Positions 21,468 through 30,621 of a stretch of DNA of 64,000 nucleotides are shown one piece after another. The position numbers were made by a program, and so were the translations under genes. The notes beneath the pieces were generated by a model that saw only the letters and a list, made by a program, of their open reading frames with translations, searched no databases and was not told where the DNA came from. This DNA is from Thermoanaerobacter pseudethanolicus ATCC 33223 (GTDB taxonomy: Bacteria; Bacillota; Thermoanaerobacteria; Thermoanaerobacterales; Thermoanaerobacteraceae). The stretch's first letter is position 1. Each line of letters begins with the position of its first letter. The stretch spans positions 124,001 through 188,000 of the forward strand of contig NC_010321.1 in NCBI RefSeq assembly GCF_000019085.1, in the 5' to 3' direction.

Positions 21468-21731
21468 ATGTTTTTAATTTTAGTATACGATGTGAATGAA
21501 AAAAGGGTCAATAAAGTCTTAAAAACTTGCAGAAAATACCTTCACTGGGTTCAAAATTCTGTTTTAGAAGGCGAAATATCAGAAGCCAATCTTAAAAAAC
21601 TAAAAATAGAGCTTTCAAGAATAATAGACAAAGATGAGGATTCAGTTATTTTTTATATTTTACGGACTACCAAATATTCTGAAAGAGAAATCCTTGGGCT
21701 TAGAAAAGGTGGAGAAGACATAATTATATAA
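21468..21731 (+). CDS. cas2: CRISPR-associated protein Cas2
   Basis: 87 aa ferredoxin-fold protein that forms the Cas1-Cas2 integration complex. It opens with the hallmark strand MFLILVYDVNEKRVNKVLK with the conserved Asp at residue 9 and has the middle HWVQNSVLEGEI segment. GGTGATAAG precedes the ATG. It is the last gene of the module; no cas3, cas5, cas7, cas8 or cas6 is in the window, so interference genes must lie left of the array or elsewhere. Confidence 0.95.
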   Translation: MFLILVYDVNEKRVNKVLKTCRKYLHWVQNSVLEGEISEANLKKLKIELSRIIDKDEDSVIFYILRTTKYSEREILGLRKGGEDIII

Positions 21732-21851
21732 AATTTACATTTCAAAGCAAATAAAGACAAAAATTTAACAAAGCAGGAATTGACTATTTTATGTCGAATT
21801 TAATAGTTATGAACATTATTTTAAAATACACTGCACAAAAGGAGTGATATA
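21732..21851. other. AT-rich gap between cas2 and the oxidoreductase gene
   Basis: No convincing terminator hairpin or riboswitch is seen. TTGACT at about 21780 could be a -35 box, but no good -10 lies 17 bp on. AAAGGAGTGAT just before 21852 is the ribosome-binding site of the next gene. Confidence 0.4.
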
Positions 21852-23777
21852 ATGGAGCTTACAAAGCCAATAAAAATAGGCAATTTAAGTTTAAAAAATC
21901 GGGTAGTAATGGCGCCTGTTAAAACTGGTTATGCTACACCAGAGGGACAGGTTACAGAGGAGCTAATTCAATATTATGTAAATAGGGCAAAAGGGGGAGT
22001 GGGTTTAATTGTTTTAGAATCAGCATATGTAGACCTCTCAGGGAAAGAAATTCCGCGTCAATTAGGTATTTATGATGATTCAATGGTAGAGGGGCTTCGC
22101 CGCCTTATTACCCCCCTACAGGAGGCTGGTAGCAAAGTCGCAGTTTATATTAATCATGCAGGGCGGATAGCAAATCCAATGGTAACTAAATTACCCCTTA
22201 TCGCACCTTCTTCAATAGCTTGTCCAACTATTGGAGTTGAACCACAAGGAATACCTCATGAGGACATAAAGAAATGGCAAAATACTTACGTAAAAGCTGC
22301 TGTCAGAGCTTATGAAGCTGGTGCAGATGCATTGGAAATTCAATTTGGACATGGTTATCTCATTCACCAGTTTTTGTCACCTCATACTAACAAGAGAGAG
22401 GATGAATATGGTGGCAGTTTTGAGAATAGAATTCGCTTTGGGATGGAAATATTAGATGAAATAAAGAAAGAGATAGGTGCTGATTTTCCAATTATTGTAC
22501 GCATTAGTGCTGATGAATTTGTGCCGGGAGGTTGGGCATTAGAGGATGCAATCCGTCTGGCTAAAATATTAGAAGATAAAGGTGTTGCTGCTATTGATGT
22601 TTCTTTAGGAAGTAGCTGTGAGTCTGGTGCTATTACATTGCAAACTTTGGGAACGCAAAAAGGATTGGCATGGGAATTTGCTTCAAAAATAAAAAAACAG
22701 GTCAATATTCCTGTTATCGCTGTTGGGCGAATCAATACGCCAGAATTGGCAGAAGAAATATTGGTATCAGGCAAAGCTGATTTAGTTGCTCTTGGACGTC
22801 CTTTGGTGGCTGATCCGCTATTTGTAGAAAAAGCTACCTCAGGACGCAGCAAGGAAATACGCCGTTGTGCTGCTTGTCACCAAGGCTGTTTAGATGAATT
22901 AAGAGCAGGACGCCGTTTTGGTTGTAATTTCAACCCATCAGTTGGCAAGGAGGAGGAAATCGAAATACAAAAAGCACCTCAACCTGGAAAGAAAGTATTT
23001 ATCATTGGTGCTGGACTTGCAGGCTTGGAAGCAGCTTATACTGCTGCTGCAAGAGGACATAAAGTATACATTTATGAGGAAAAAGGAGAGATCGGAGGTC
23101 AAGTTTTGCCCGGTTCTGTTCCTCCTCACAAAGAAGAATTGAAAGGCATCGTGGAATACTATAAAGAGGTACTTCCAAAGGTTGGTGTCACTTTAAATCT
23201 TAATCATAAAGTTACAGCAGAAGAAATAGCAAAATGGGAGGCTGACGAAGTCGTCTTTGCGACAGGAGGACAGCCAATTGTACCACCTATTCCCGGACTT
23301 AAAGAATACGGCTTTTTGACAGCTGTGGAAGTATTAAGAGGAGAAAAACAAGCAGGCGATAAAGTTGCTATAATTGGTGGCGGCTTGATAGGCATGGAAA
23401 CTGCTGATTATCTCTCAGAACAAGGCAAAAAGGTAATGGTTATTGAGCTTTTGGAGGAAGTAGCAAGAGACATGGGAGTTTTTGAGAAGATTCTCATTAT
23501 GAAGCGCTTAAAAGAACGAGGTGTTGAAATTTATGTAAAAACTCGTTTAAAGGAAGTAGGAAAGGCCCTTTTGGTGGAGACACCTGAAGGGGAAAAAGAG
23601 CTGCCACTTCCCGATACTATAGTTTTAGCCGTAGGTTTAAAACCAGATCCTTCGCTTTACGAAGAGGTTAGTAAGATTTTACCACAAGAAAAGCTTCATG
23701 TTATAGGAGATGCTAAAGAAGTGAGAAAGATTGTTCACGCTATTTCTGAGGGACGTAATTTAGGTCTTTCCCTATAA
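21852..23777 (+). CDS. NADH:flavin oxidoreductase / 2,4-dienoyl-CoA reductase family
   Basis: 641 aa, typical of the FadH/enoate-reductase class. An N-terminal FMN-binding TIM barrel (1-330) carries the FGHGYLIHQFLSP motif. Four cysteines at about 339, 342, 346 and 358 (CAACHQGC...GC) bind a 4Fe-4S cluster. An FAD fold follows with GAGLAGLE near 385 and an NAD(P) fold with GGGLIGME near 507. It should reduce an activated C=C bond using NAD(P)H through FAD, the Fe-S cluster and FMN; the substrate cannot be told from sequence. ATG follows AAAGGAGTGAT. It is monocistronic, with its own terminator. Confidence 0.9.
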   Translation: MELTKPIKIGNLSLKNRVVMAPVKTGYATPEGQVTEELIQYYVNRAKGGVGLIVLESAYVDLSGKEIPRQLGIYDDSMVEGLRRLITPLQEAGSKVAVYINHAGRIANPMVTKLPLIAPSSIACPTIGVEPQGIPHEDIKKWQNTYVKAAVRAYEAGADALEIQFGHGYLIHQFLSPHTNKREDEYGGSFENRIRFGMEILDEIKKEIGADFPIIVRISADEFVPGGWALEDAIRLAKILEDKGVAAIDVSLGSSCESGAITLQTLGTQKGLAWEFASKIKKQVNIPVIAVGRINTPELAEEILVSGKADLVALGRPLVADPLFVEKATSGRSKEIRRCAACHQGCLDELRAGRRFGCNFNPSVGKEEEIEIQKAPQPGKKVFIIGAGLAGLEAAYTAAARGHKVYIYEEKGEIGGQVLPGSVPPHKEELKGIVEYYKEVLPKVGVTLNLNHKVTAEEIAKWEADEVVFATGGQPIVPPIPGLKEYGFLTAVEVLRGEKQAGDKVAIIGGGLIGMETADYLSEQGKKVMVIELLEEVARDMGVFEKILIMKRLKERGVEIYVKTRLKEVGKALLVETPEGEKELPLPDTIVLAVGLKPDPSLYEEVSKILPQEKLHVIGDAKEVRKIVHAISEGRNLGLSL

Positions 23778-23804
23778 GAGGGGTTATTCCCCTCTTATAT
23801 TTTT
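23774..23804 (+). terminator. Terminator of the oxidoreductase gene
   Basis: Ten-pair hairpin ATAAGAGGGG/CCCCTCTTAT with a five-base loop followed by ATTTTT, overlapping the stop codon. Confidence 0.9.
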
Positions 23805-23995
23805 AAATTATCAACTTATCCACAAATGTATGTGAATATGTTGATAATTTAATGTTGAAAGTCTTTCTGCTAGAATTATGAGGAATTTTTGAGCTATGAA
23901 AAATTTGCACACAGATCGAATGTGAATAATTACTTTTCCTTTAAAAAGAAAATTTCTTCACTTGCCTTAGAAAAATTGTTATAATTAATTGTGAT
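23805..23995. promoter_or_regulatory. Cluster of DnaA-box-like sites upstream of yycJ
   Basis: TTATCCACA at 23816-23824 is a perfect DnaA box. TGTGAATAA at 23921-23929 is a perfect TTATNCACA match on the minus strand. TGTGAATAT at 23831-23839 has one mismatch. The first and third sites lie inside an inverted repeat AAATTATCAAC/GTTGATAATTT (about 23805-23851). A TATAAT at about 23979 probably serves the next gene. Confidence 0.5.
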
Positions 23996-24011
23996 AGCAA
24001 AAGAAAGGGGG

Positions 24012-24041
24012 ATACCCGCAATGCGGGTATATTGGCTATGA
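24012..24041 (+). promoter_or_regulatory. Hairpin and six-codon leader ORF coupled to yycJ
   Basis: AAGGGGG (24005-24011) is followed by an 8-bp perfect inverted repeat ATACCCGC/GCGGGTAT with a three-base loop. An ATG in the loop (24021) opens a tiny ORF, MRVYWL, whose TGA (24039-24041) overlaps the yycJ ATG as ATGA. Either the hairpin brings the ribosome-binding site close to yycJ, or ribosomes finish the mini-ORF and restart. Confidence 0.5.
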
Positions 24042-24817
24042 AGTTTTGTTCCTTGAGGTCAGGAAGCAGTGGAAATGCTATTTACATAAATCATAAAGAT
24101 GTACATATACTTGTTGATGCGGGTTTAAGCGGTAGAACAATTGAAAAAGCATTACTTAACATAGGGATAAACCCTAAAAGTCTATCTGCCATTCTTATAA
24201 CTCATGAGCATAAAGATCATATTATCGGAGCCGGGGTACTTTCAAGGAGATACAATATACCTATATATGCCAATAAAGCTACATGGGAGGTAATGGAGAA
24301 AGACATAAAAGAAATTTCCGAAAAAAACAAACTCTATTTTACCACAGGAGAAGAATTTGAAATTGGGGATGTAAAAATAATGCCCTTTAAAAAGTCTCAT
24401 GATGCCGTGGAACCGGTAGGTTTTTCCTTTAAATGTGGAGATAAAAAAATTTCCATTGCTACTGATTTAGGATACATGACGAGAGGTGTTGCAAATCATC
24501 TTATAGGTTCCGATATAGTACTTTTAGAAGCAAACCATGATATAGAAATGCTTATCAATGGTTCATATCCATGGCCTCTTAAAAAAAGGATTTTATCTAA
24601 TTTAGGGCATCTTTCTAATGATGCTGCAGCAGACACTCTCATGAAGCTGTTTAAAATGAAAGCGATAGGGATAGCTTTTTTAGGCCATTTAAGCCAAAAT
24701 AACAACAGACCAGAACTTGCCTTTGCGACTGTTACAAATGTACTTAAAAAATCAGGAGTAAAATTTGAGGTGCGTATGGCTTTAAGAAATATTGAAAGTG
24801 ATTTAGTAGAAATATAA
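24038..24817 (+). CDS. MBL-fold hydrolase, YycJ/WalJ family
   Basis: 259 aa from the ATG at 24038; a TTG at 24032 is possible but has no well-spaced ribosome-binding site. N-terminal CSLRSGSSGNAIYI and the metal motif HEHKDH (H56, H58, D60, H61) mark a metallo-beta-lactamase fold of the YycJ kind, a two-metal cytoplasmic exonuclease-like enzyme. In Bacillus the gene belongs to the walRK (yycFG) operon. Here it stands alone with its own terminator, and the two-component genes with htrA lie about 35 kb away at 59439-63163. Further ligand histidines are in SHDAVEP and FLGHLSQNN. Confidence 0.88.
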   Translation: MKFCSLRSGSSGNAIYINHKDVHILVDAGLSGRTIEKALLNIGINPKSLSAILITHEHKDHIIGAGVLSRRYNIPIYANKATWEVMEKDIKEISEKNKLYFTTGEEFEIGDVKIMPFKKSHDAVEPVGFSFKCGDKKISIATDLGYMTRGVANHLIGSDIVLLEANHDIEMLINGSYPWPLKKRILSNLGHLSNDAAADTLMKLFKMKAIGIAFLGHLSQNNNRPELAFATVTNVLKKSGVKFEVRMALRNIESDLVEI

Positions 24818-24850
24818 ACAGGGCCTATTTTGCGAGGCCCTGTTTTTGTA
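24816..24850 (+). terminator. Terminator of yycJ, target of intron copy 1
   Basis: AAACAGGGCC/GGCCCTGTTT ten-pair stem with a ten-base loop and TTTTTGTAT. The group II intron begins immediately after the T-run. Confidence 0.92.
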
Positions 24851-24851
24851 T

Positions 24852-26763
24852 GTGCGCCCGGCATGGGCGATAACTAGGCGGTGAAAGTCCGCTGTGGGCT
24901 TGGTAGTGGGAACCACTAGCCAAGAGCAAGGGTGTCCATCGTGAGGTGGAATCTGAAGGAAGCTTAAGGCAAAATCTCGGTCTGATGAATAAGAACCAGA
25001 TAAGAGGCTGAATTGGGATGGATGAGTTTGCGTAACAAAACGAAGTCCAACACTACCCGAATCCCATACAGTAAATCTGGCAGATATATGAGATGAAAGT
25101 TATCGTTCTTACCCGGGGAGGTCTCAAGGATAAGTCATGGGAGTAAAATCTGAAGTGACAACCCATGCAGTGATGTATGGCTGAACCTTGAGAAGTCAGC
25201 AGAGGTCATAGTACTTATCTAGACATGAATAGATAAGGAAGGACCGAACGTTAGGAGGTTTTGGAAATCTTATGGACTCGAAAGATATGCAGAGACTGCA
25301 GACAACTCAACAAAGAGGCTATCCGTTGAATAGAGAAATGGAATTTCAAAAGACAACGGAAGTGCATAGTATATCATCGGCGTCGGAAGATGGAAGAAAC
25401 GAGGTACAAAGATATACCAGCAAGATGCTTGAAATGATAGTAGAACGAGGGAACATGGAAGCAGCATACAAGCGCGTTGTTGCAAATAAAGGAAGCCATG
25501 GAGTCGATGGGATGGAAGTAGATGAACTTCTACCGTATCTCAAAGAAAACTGGGCAACCATAAAACAACAACTGCTGGAGGGGAAATACAAACCACAACC
25601 AGTGCGAAGAGTAGAAATTTCCAAACCAGATGGAGGAGTAAGACTACTAGGAATACCTACAGCACTAGATAGGCTAATACAACAAGCAATAGCCCAAATA
25701 CTAAATAGAGTCTACAACCATACATTTTCTGATAGCAGTTATGGATTTAGACCAGGACGCAGTGCAAAAGACGCAATAAAAGCCGCAGAAGCATATATAA
25801 ATGAAGGATATACATGGGTTGTAGATATGGACTTAGAAAAGTTCTTTGACAGAGTAAACCACGACATAATAATGTCCAAACTAGAAAAGCGGATAGGAGA
25901 CAAAAGAGTACTAAAGTTAATAAGAAGATACTTAGAATCAGGAGTAATGATAAACGGAATCAAAGTATCAACAGAAGAAGGAACACCCCAAGGAGGGCCA
26001 TTAAGTCCCCTATTAGCAAACATAATGTTGGACGAACTAGACAAAGAACTTGAAAAGAGAGGACACAAATTCTGTCGGTACGCAGATGACTGCAACATAT
26101 ATGTAAAAAGCAGGTCTGCAGGAAACAGAGTAATGAAGAGCATAAAGAAATTCATAGAAAGCAAATTAAAATTAAAAATCAATGAAGCAAAAAGTGCTGT
26201 AGATAGACCATGGAGAAGAAAATTTCTTGGATTTTCATTCTACACAAAAGAAAACGAAGTAAGAATAAGAATCCATGAAAAATCCATCAAAAGGTTTAAG
26301 GAAAAAGTAAGAGAAATAACCAATCGGAACAAGGGAATAAGCATGGAAAACAGAATAAAAAGACTAAATCAAATAACAACAGGATGGGTCAACTATTTTG
26401 GATTAGCAGACGCAAAAAGCATAATGAAAACCCTTGACGAATGGATAAGGCGAAGACTAAGGGCATGTATATGGAAACAATGGAAGAAGATAAAAACGAA
26501 GCATGATAACCTAGTAAAACTAGGAGTAGAAGAACAAAAAGCCTGGGAATACGCCAATACAAGGAAAGGCTACTGGAGAATATCCAATAGCCCAATCCTA
26601 AATAAGACTCTTACAAATAAATACTTTGAAAGCATAGGTTATAAGAGTTTATCCCAAAGATATCTAATTGTACACAATTCCTAATGAACCGCCGTATACC
26701 GAACGGTACGTACGGTGGTGTGAGAGGACGCTGAATAAAATAATTATTCAGCTCCTACTCGAT
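24852..26763 (+). mobile_element. Group IIC intron, copy 1
   Basis: 1912 bp. It starts GTGCG, the group II 5' consensus. After the maturase gene comes a domain V hairpin (about 26686-26724, AACCGCCGTATACCG then TACGGTGGTGTGAG) and a domain VI ending CTACTCGAT. It sits directly behind the yycJ terminator, the classic target of bacterial class C introns, and shows no retargeting to genes. The 5' ribozyme region between 24852 and 25271 has long pairable segments. Confidence 0.9.
25272..26684 (+). CDS. ltrA: Group II intron reverse transcriptase/maturase, copy 1
   Basis: 470 aa. RT domain with the FGFRPGRSAKDA, DLEKFFDRVNHD, GTPQGGPLSPLL and RYADDCNIY blocks; the catalytic YADD is at 270-273. 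A maturase X/GIIM region at about 350-460 has RRRLRACIWKQWKK and TRKGYWRISNSPIL. No HNH endonuclease domain is present, as usual for class C. The sequence resembles the Geobacillus GsI-IIC enzyme as I remember it, with about 45 extra N-terminal residues. AGGAGG precedes the ATG. The protein splices the intron and reverse-transcribes it at new terminator sites. It differs from copies 2 and 3 in a handful of N-terminal residues. Confidence 0.95.
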   Translation: MDSKDMQRLQTTQQRGYPLNREMEFQKTTEVHSISSASEDGRNEVQRYTSKMLEMIVERGNMEAAYKRVVANKGSHGVDGMEVDELLPYLKENWATIKQQLLEGKYKPQPVRRVEISKPDGGVRLLGIPTALDRLIQQAIAQILNRVYNHTFSDSSYGFRPGRSAKDAIKAAEAYINEGYTWVVDMDLEKFFDRVNHDIIMSKLEKRIGDKRVLKLIRRYLESGVMINGIKVSTEEGTPQGGPLSPLLANIMLDELDKELEKRGHKFCRYADDCNIYVKSRSAGNRVMKSIKKFIESKLKLKINEAKSAVDRPWRRKFLGFSFYTKENEVRIRIHEKSIKRFKEKVREITNRNKGISMENRIKRLNQITTGWVNYFGLADAKSIMKTLDEWIRRRLRACIWKQWKKIKTKHDNLVKLGVEEQKAWEYANTRKGYWRISNSPILNKTLTNKYFESIGYKSLSQRYLIVHNS

Positions 26764-26840
26764 TATTATTGCTGTCCATGGTACACCTGGAGCTTTAAAT
26801 TTTCAATATTAGTTTTTTGTTTAGTAAACGTAAACCGCTA

Positions 26841-26885
26841 TTGATTTTTATAATTTAATGTGATAAAATGTATTCCATATATGGA
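26841..26885 (+). promoter_or_regulatory. Promoter and palindromic operator of the threonine operon
   Basis: TTGATT (26841-26846), 17 bp, TAAAAT (26864-26869), then a perfect 12-bp palindrome TCCATATATGGA (26874-26885) at the expected transcription start. The first gene downstream is the likely repressor, so autoregulation is plausible. Confidence 0.6.
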
Positions 26886-26923
26886 GTAATGTTTATACAA
26901 CAAAAACAGTGGAGGTGAAATCC

Positions 26924-27364
26924 ATGGGAGAAGATGGAAAACTCTATATAATAAGAGAAGAAATCCTTTCGGACTCTCTTAAAAAGACTTTAAAAGTGAA
27001 AGAATTATTAGAATCGGGCAAAGTGAAAACCATCAATGAAGCAGTAAAACAAGTAGGTATATCTCGCAGTGCTTTTTACAAGTATAGAGATTATGTTTTT
27101 CCTTTTTCTAAGTTTAGCAAAGGAAAAATCATAACTTTATCTATGGTGTTAGACCATATGCCAGGAGTGCTTTCTTCTATTTTGGACGTGGTAGCAAATG
27201 CGAGGGGGAATGTTGTCACCATAAATCAAAGTATGCCTTCTATGGGGGTTGCCAGCGTAACTATTTCTATTGATACCCAGTACATGGAAATGAGTTTGGA
27301 AAATTTCCTTGAGAAATTATCCAGTCAAAACGGAGTTAGGAAAATAGAAATTTTAGGAGAATGA
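26924..27364 (+). CDS. ACT-domain regulator of threonine synthesis (UPF0735/ThrR-like)
   Basis: 146 aa from the ATG at 26924 (GGAGGTG upstream; a GTG at 26909 would sit on that site). The N-terminal half, [20 protein letters not shown] (about 39-58 of the longer reading), looks like a helix-turn-helix. The C-terminal half (about 70-146) is an ACT domain with [21 protein letters not shown], the amino-acid-binding fold. It is placed first in hom-thrC-thrB, six to twelve bases before hom. I infer a threonine-responsive repressor. Similar proteins have been annotated PheB/UPF0735, and a Bacillus regulator ThrR of this kind has been described. Confidence 0.75.
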
Positions 27365-27376
27365 GAGGGATTGAGA

Positions 27377-28633
27377 ATGAAGATAGGACTAATGGGCCTT
27401 GGCACAGTTGGAACAGGTGTAGTTCATTTAATCAACCAAAACGGTAAAAACATTGAAAAAAAGATAGGTGAAAAGATTGAGATAAAGAAGATACTTGTGA
27501 AAGACCCCAATAAAAAGAGGACACCTCTTGCAGAGGGAAAAATAACTTTTGATGCAAATGATATTTTAGAAGATGAAGAAATAGATGTAGTGGTAGAAGT
27601 GATGGGGAAAGAACATCCTGCTTTAGAATATATCATAAAAGCTCTCAAAAAAGGTAAGCATGTTGTCACTGCAAACAAAGAAGTCATAGCAGTTCACGGT
27701 AAAGAGCTAATAAAACTTGCGACAGAAAATAAAGTAAGTCTTCTCTATGAAGCATCAGTTGGTGGTGGTATTCCCATCATCAGGCCATTAAAACAATGTC
27801 TTGCGGCAAATAAAATATACGAAATCAAAGGAATATTAAACGGAACTACAAATTATATATTAACAGAAATGAAAGAAAAAGGTTTTGACTTTGAAGAAGT
27901 CTTAAAGGAGGCTCAGCAAAAGGGTTACGCAGAAGCAGACCCGACAGATGACGTGGAAGGTTTTGATGCGGCAAGAAAACTTGCTATACTGTCCACTTTA
28001 GCTTTTAACAAATTCATTTTGCCTGAAAAAATTTACACAAAAGGTATAAAGTCTATTTCTAAATCTGACATAAAATATGCGGAAGAATTGGGGTACAATG
28101 TAAAACTCATTGCTTACGCAAAAATTGATGAAGAAGACCGTTTAGAAGCGTGGGTACATCCTGTCATGATAAAGAAAGATAATCCTTTAAACGGTGTAAA
28201 TGGGGTTTTTAACGCTATTTTAGTTGATGGAAATGCAGTAGGGGAAGTCATGTTTTATGGTCAAGGTGCAGGTATGATGCCTACTGCCAGCGCAGTTGTT
28301 GCGGACATAATGGATGTAAAAAACCATATTGTAATTCAAAATGGGTGCGAAGATGGAGACCTTCTCCCTATTGTGGATACTGTATCCAAATATTATATAA
28401 GACTCATAGCCTTTGATAAACCTGGCGTAATGAGCAAAATTACTGGTATATTAGGAGATAAGGGAATAAGTCTTTTGTCTGTGGTGCAGAAAGGGGTTTT
28501 GGGAGATACTGCGGAGATTGTTTTGATCACTCATATTGCGAATACAGGGAAGGTATTTGAAGCCTTAGAGGAAATACAAAATCTGAAGGAAGTAGAATGT
28601 ATAGAAAGTGTCATAAGAGTAGAGGGGGAATAA
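27377..28633 (+). CDS. hom: Homoserine dehydrogenase
   Basis: 418 aa, NAD(P)H-dependent reduction of aspartate semialdehyde to homoserine, the branch to threonine and methionine. N-terminal Rossmann fold GLMGLGTVGTGV (4-15); catalytic domain with KGYAEADPTDDVEGFDAARK, which contains the conserved Glu, Asp and Lys; and a C-terminal ACT domain (about 345-418, RLIAFDKPGVMSKITGILGD) for feedback by threonine. ATG at 27377 after GAGAGGG; a TTG at 27371 is less likely. Length is normal for the Gram-positive type. It is followed 3 bp later by thrC. Confidence 0.96.
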   Translation: MKIGLMGLGTVGTGVVHLINQNGKNIEKKIGEKIEIKKILVKDPNKKRTPLAEGKITFDANDILEDEEIDVVVEVMGKEHPALEYIIKALKKGKHVVTANKEVIAVHGKELIKLATENKVSLLYEASVGGGIPIIRPLKQCLAANKIYEIKGILNGTTNYILTEMKEKGFDFEEVLKEAQQKGYAEADPTDDVEGFDAARKLAILSTLAFNKFILPEKIYTKGIKSISKSDIKYAEELGYNVKLIAYAKIDEEDRLEAWVHPVMIKKDNPLNGVNGVFNAILVDGNAVGEVMFYGQGAGMMPTASAVVADIMDVKNHIVIQNGCEDGDLLPIVDTVSKYYIRLIAFDKPGVMSKITGILGDKGISLLSVVQKGVLGDTAEIVLITHIANTGKVFEALEEIQNLKEVECIESVIRVEGE

Positions 28634-28636
28634 TTA

Positions 28637-29692
28637 ATGGGATGGGAAGGTCTAATAAAAGCATATAGAGAATTTATGCCTAAAATAAAAGAGGAAAACA
28701 TAGTTACATTAAAAGAAGGTAATACACCTCTTTATGAGGCTGTAAATCTTCAAAAGCTTTTTCCAGGCATAAAAATATATCTGAAATACGAAGGATTAAA
28801 CCCAACAGGTTCTTTTAAAGACAGGGGCATGACTGTAGCAGTGTCGCAGGCAAAAGAAGAAGGTTCTAATGCAGTTGTGTGTGCTTCAACAGGAAATACT
28901 TCTGCTTCTGCAGCTGCCTATGCAGCAAAGGCAGGACTTAAGAGCATTGTACTTATACCCGGCGGCAAAATTGCTTTAGGAAAGCTTGCTCAAGCCATTG
29001 CTTATGGTGCTAAAGTCATTGCTATAGATGGAAACTTTGATGATGCTTTAAGATTAGTCAGAGAAATTTCACAAAAATTCCCTATAACGCTGGTTAATTC
29101 CATAAATCCATATAGGTTGGAAGGACAAAAGACAGCTTCTTTTGAAATATGTGACGAACTTAAAGATGCTCCTTCTTATGTTGCGCTTCCTGTGGGAAAT
29201 GCGGGGAATATAACAGCCTATTGGATGGGATTTAAAGAATATTATAATGCAAAAAGAATAACGAGGCTTCCTAAAATGTTAGGTTTTCAGGCGGCTGGAG
29301 CTGCACCTATAGTTGAAAACAGAGTAATTGAAAAACCTGAGACTATTGCAACAGCGATACGAATAGGTAATCCAGCCAGCTGGGAAAAGGCAGTTGCTGC
29401 AAGAGATGAGTCAGGTGGACTCATTGACAAAGTCACAGATGAAGAAATACTGGAGGCTTATGCGCTTTTAGCTAAGAGCGAAGGAATTTTTGCAGAGCCT
29501 GCTTCAGCAGCTTCTATTGCAGGAGTTATTAAGAAATACAAGGAAGGATTTTTTAAAGAAGGAGAATCTGTTGTTTGTGTCTTGACGGGAAATGGATTAA
29601 AAGATCCAGATACTGCTGTTAAATTAGGTGGCGAGATAAAAACGATAGAGGCGAATCTAAAAGCATTGGAGGAAGTTTTATATGGAGAGTGA
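28637..29692 (+). CDS. thrC: Threonine synthase
   Basis: 351 aa PLP enzyme converting O-phosphohomoserine to threonine. K61 in [11 protein letters not shown] is the Schiff-base lysine, and [10 protein letters not shown] near 193 binds the cofactor phosphate. It is the short Bacillus-type threonine synthase with no N-terminal extension. The preceding hom stop is three bases away, and the thrB start lies inside its last codons, so the three genes form one transcript. Confidence 0.96.
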   Translation: MGWEGLIKAYREFMPKIKEENIVTLKEGNTPLYEAVNLQKLFPGIKIYLKYEGLNPTGSFKDRGMTVAVSQAKEEGSNAVVCASTGNTSASAAAYAAKAGLKSIVLIPGGKIALGKLAQAIAYGAKVIAIDGNFDDALRLVREISQKFPITLVNSINPYRLEGQKTASFEICDELKDAPSYVALPVGNAGNITAYWMGFKEYYNAKRITRLPKMLGFQAAGAAPIVENRVIEKPETIATAIRIGNPASWEKAVAARDESGGLIDKVTDEEILEAYALLAKSEGIFAEPASAASIAGVIKKYKEGFFKEGESVVCVLTGNGLKDPDTAVKLGGEIKTIEANLKALEEVLYGE

Positions 29693-30608
29693 CATGGTAA
29701 AGGTAAAAGTTCCAGCCTCTTCTGCAAACTTAGGGCCCGGTTTTGACTCTATAGGAGTAGCACTAAATTTGTATACAGAAATTTCTATGGGATTTATAGA
29801 AGAAGGGCTCTTGATAGAGGTTTCAGGAGAGGACTATAAAGAAATTGAAACAACTGAGAATAATCTTGTCTATAAAGCGGCTAAAAAAGTTTTTGAAAAA
29901 ACTGAGACACAATATGAGGGATTAAAAATAGAGATAAAAAATGGTATTCCGATAGGTAGTGGTCTTGGAAGTAGTGCGGCAGCAATAATTGGCGGAATGC
30001 TAGCAGCAAATGAACTTGCAGGGGGTATTTTAACACATAAGGAAATTTTAGACCTTGCGGCTTCTATGGAAGGACATGCCGATAATGTAGCTCCTGCTCT
30101 AAATGGAGGACTGAATGTAACGGTTTTTGACGGTAATACTACTTATTATGTAAAAAAAGAATTAGAAGAAGAATTAAAATTTATTGCCTTTACTCCCAAA
30201 AAACTTTTAAAAACAGAGATTGCAAGAAATATATTGCCCCAAAAAATAGATTTTAAAGATGCTGTATTCAATACAGGTAGGTCTTCTCTTTTAACAGCAG
30301 CTTTGTTTAGTGGAAGGTACGATTTGTTAAAGATTGCTTCTCAAGATATGCTACATCAAAAATATCGCTCTAAACTTATACCTGAAATGTATGCCTGTTT
30401 TGAAAAAGCTTTAGAAGCAGGTGCTTATTCTGTTTTTTTAAGTGGAGCAGGCCCCACAATTATGGCTATTTGTCCAGAGGAAAAGGTAAAAAGAGTAGTT
30501 TATGAAGTAAGCAAGGTATATATTGACCGGGGAATAGACTATAGAGTGTATAAACTTCACTGCGAAAATAACGGTGCCCAAGTTTTGAAGGCTTCTCTAT
30601 CAATATAG
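29682..30608 (+). CDS. thrB: Homoserine kinase
   Basis: 308 aa GHMP kinase phosphorylating homoserine. [15 protein letters not shown] at the start and the ATP loop [18 protein letters not shown] (about 89-106) are diagnostic; a third motif is [12 protein letters not shown] near 268. The ATG at 29682 follows GGAGGAAG and overlaps the thrC end by 11 bases. An internal ATG at 29694 (304 aa) is also possible. It is the last gene of the threonine operon. Confidence 0.95.
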   Translation: MESDMVKVKVPASSANLGPGFDSIGVALNLYTEISMGFIEEGLLIEVSGEDYKEIETTENNLVYKAAKKVFEKTETQYEGLKIEIKNGIPIGSGLGSSAAAIIGGMLAANELAGGILTHKEILDLAASMEGHADNVAPALNGGLNVTVFDGNTTYYVKKELEEELKFIAFTPKKLLKTEIARNILPQKIDFKDAVFNTGRSSLLTAALFSGRYDLLKIASQDMLHQKYRSKLIPEMYACFEKALEAGAYSVFLSGAGPTIMAICPEEKVKRVVYEVSKVYIDRGIDYRVYKLHCENNGAQVLKASLSI

Positions 30609-30621
30609 AGGAGCTTTTTTT
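30591..30621 (+). terminator. Terminator of the threonine operon
   Basis: GCTTCTCTAT/ATAGAGGAGC, ten pairs with one G-U and a four-base loop, then seven T. It overlaps the end of thrB. Confidence 0.9.

Noticed and set aside
25270-26595. Minus-strand ORFs of 60-147 aa inside the intron maturase genes
   Set aside because: Shadow frames of the RT gene; low-complexity Ser/Leu-rich translations.
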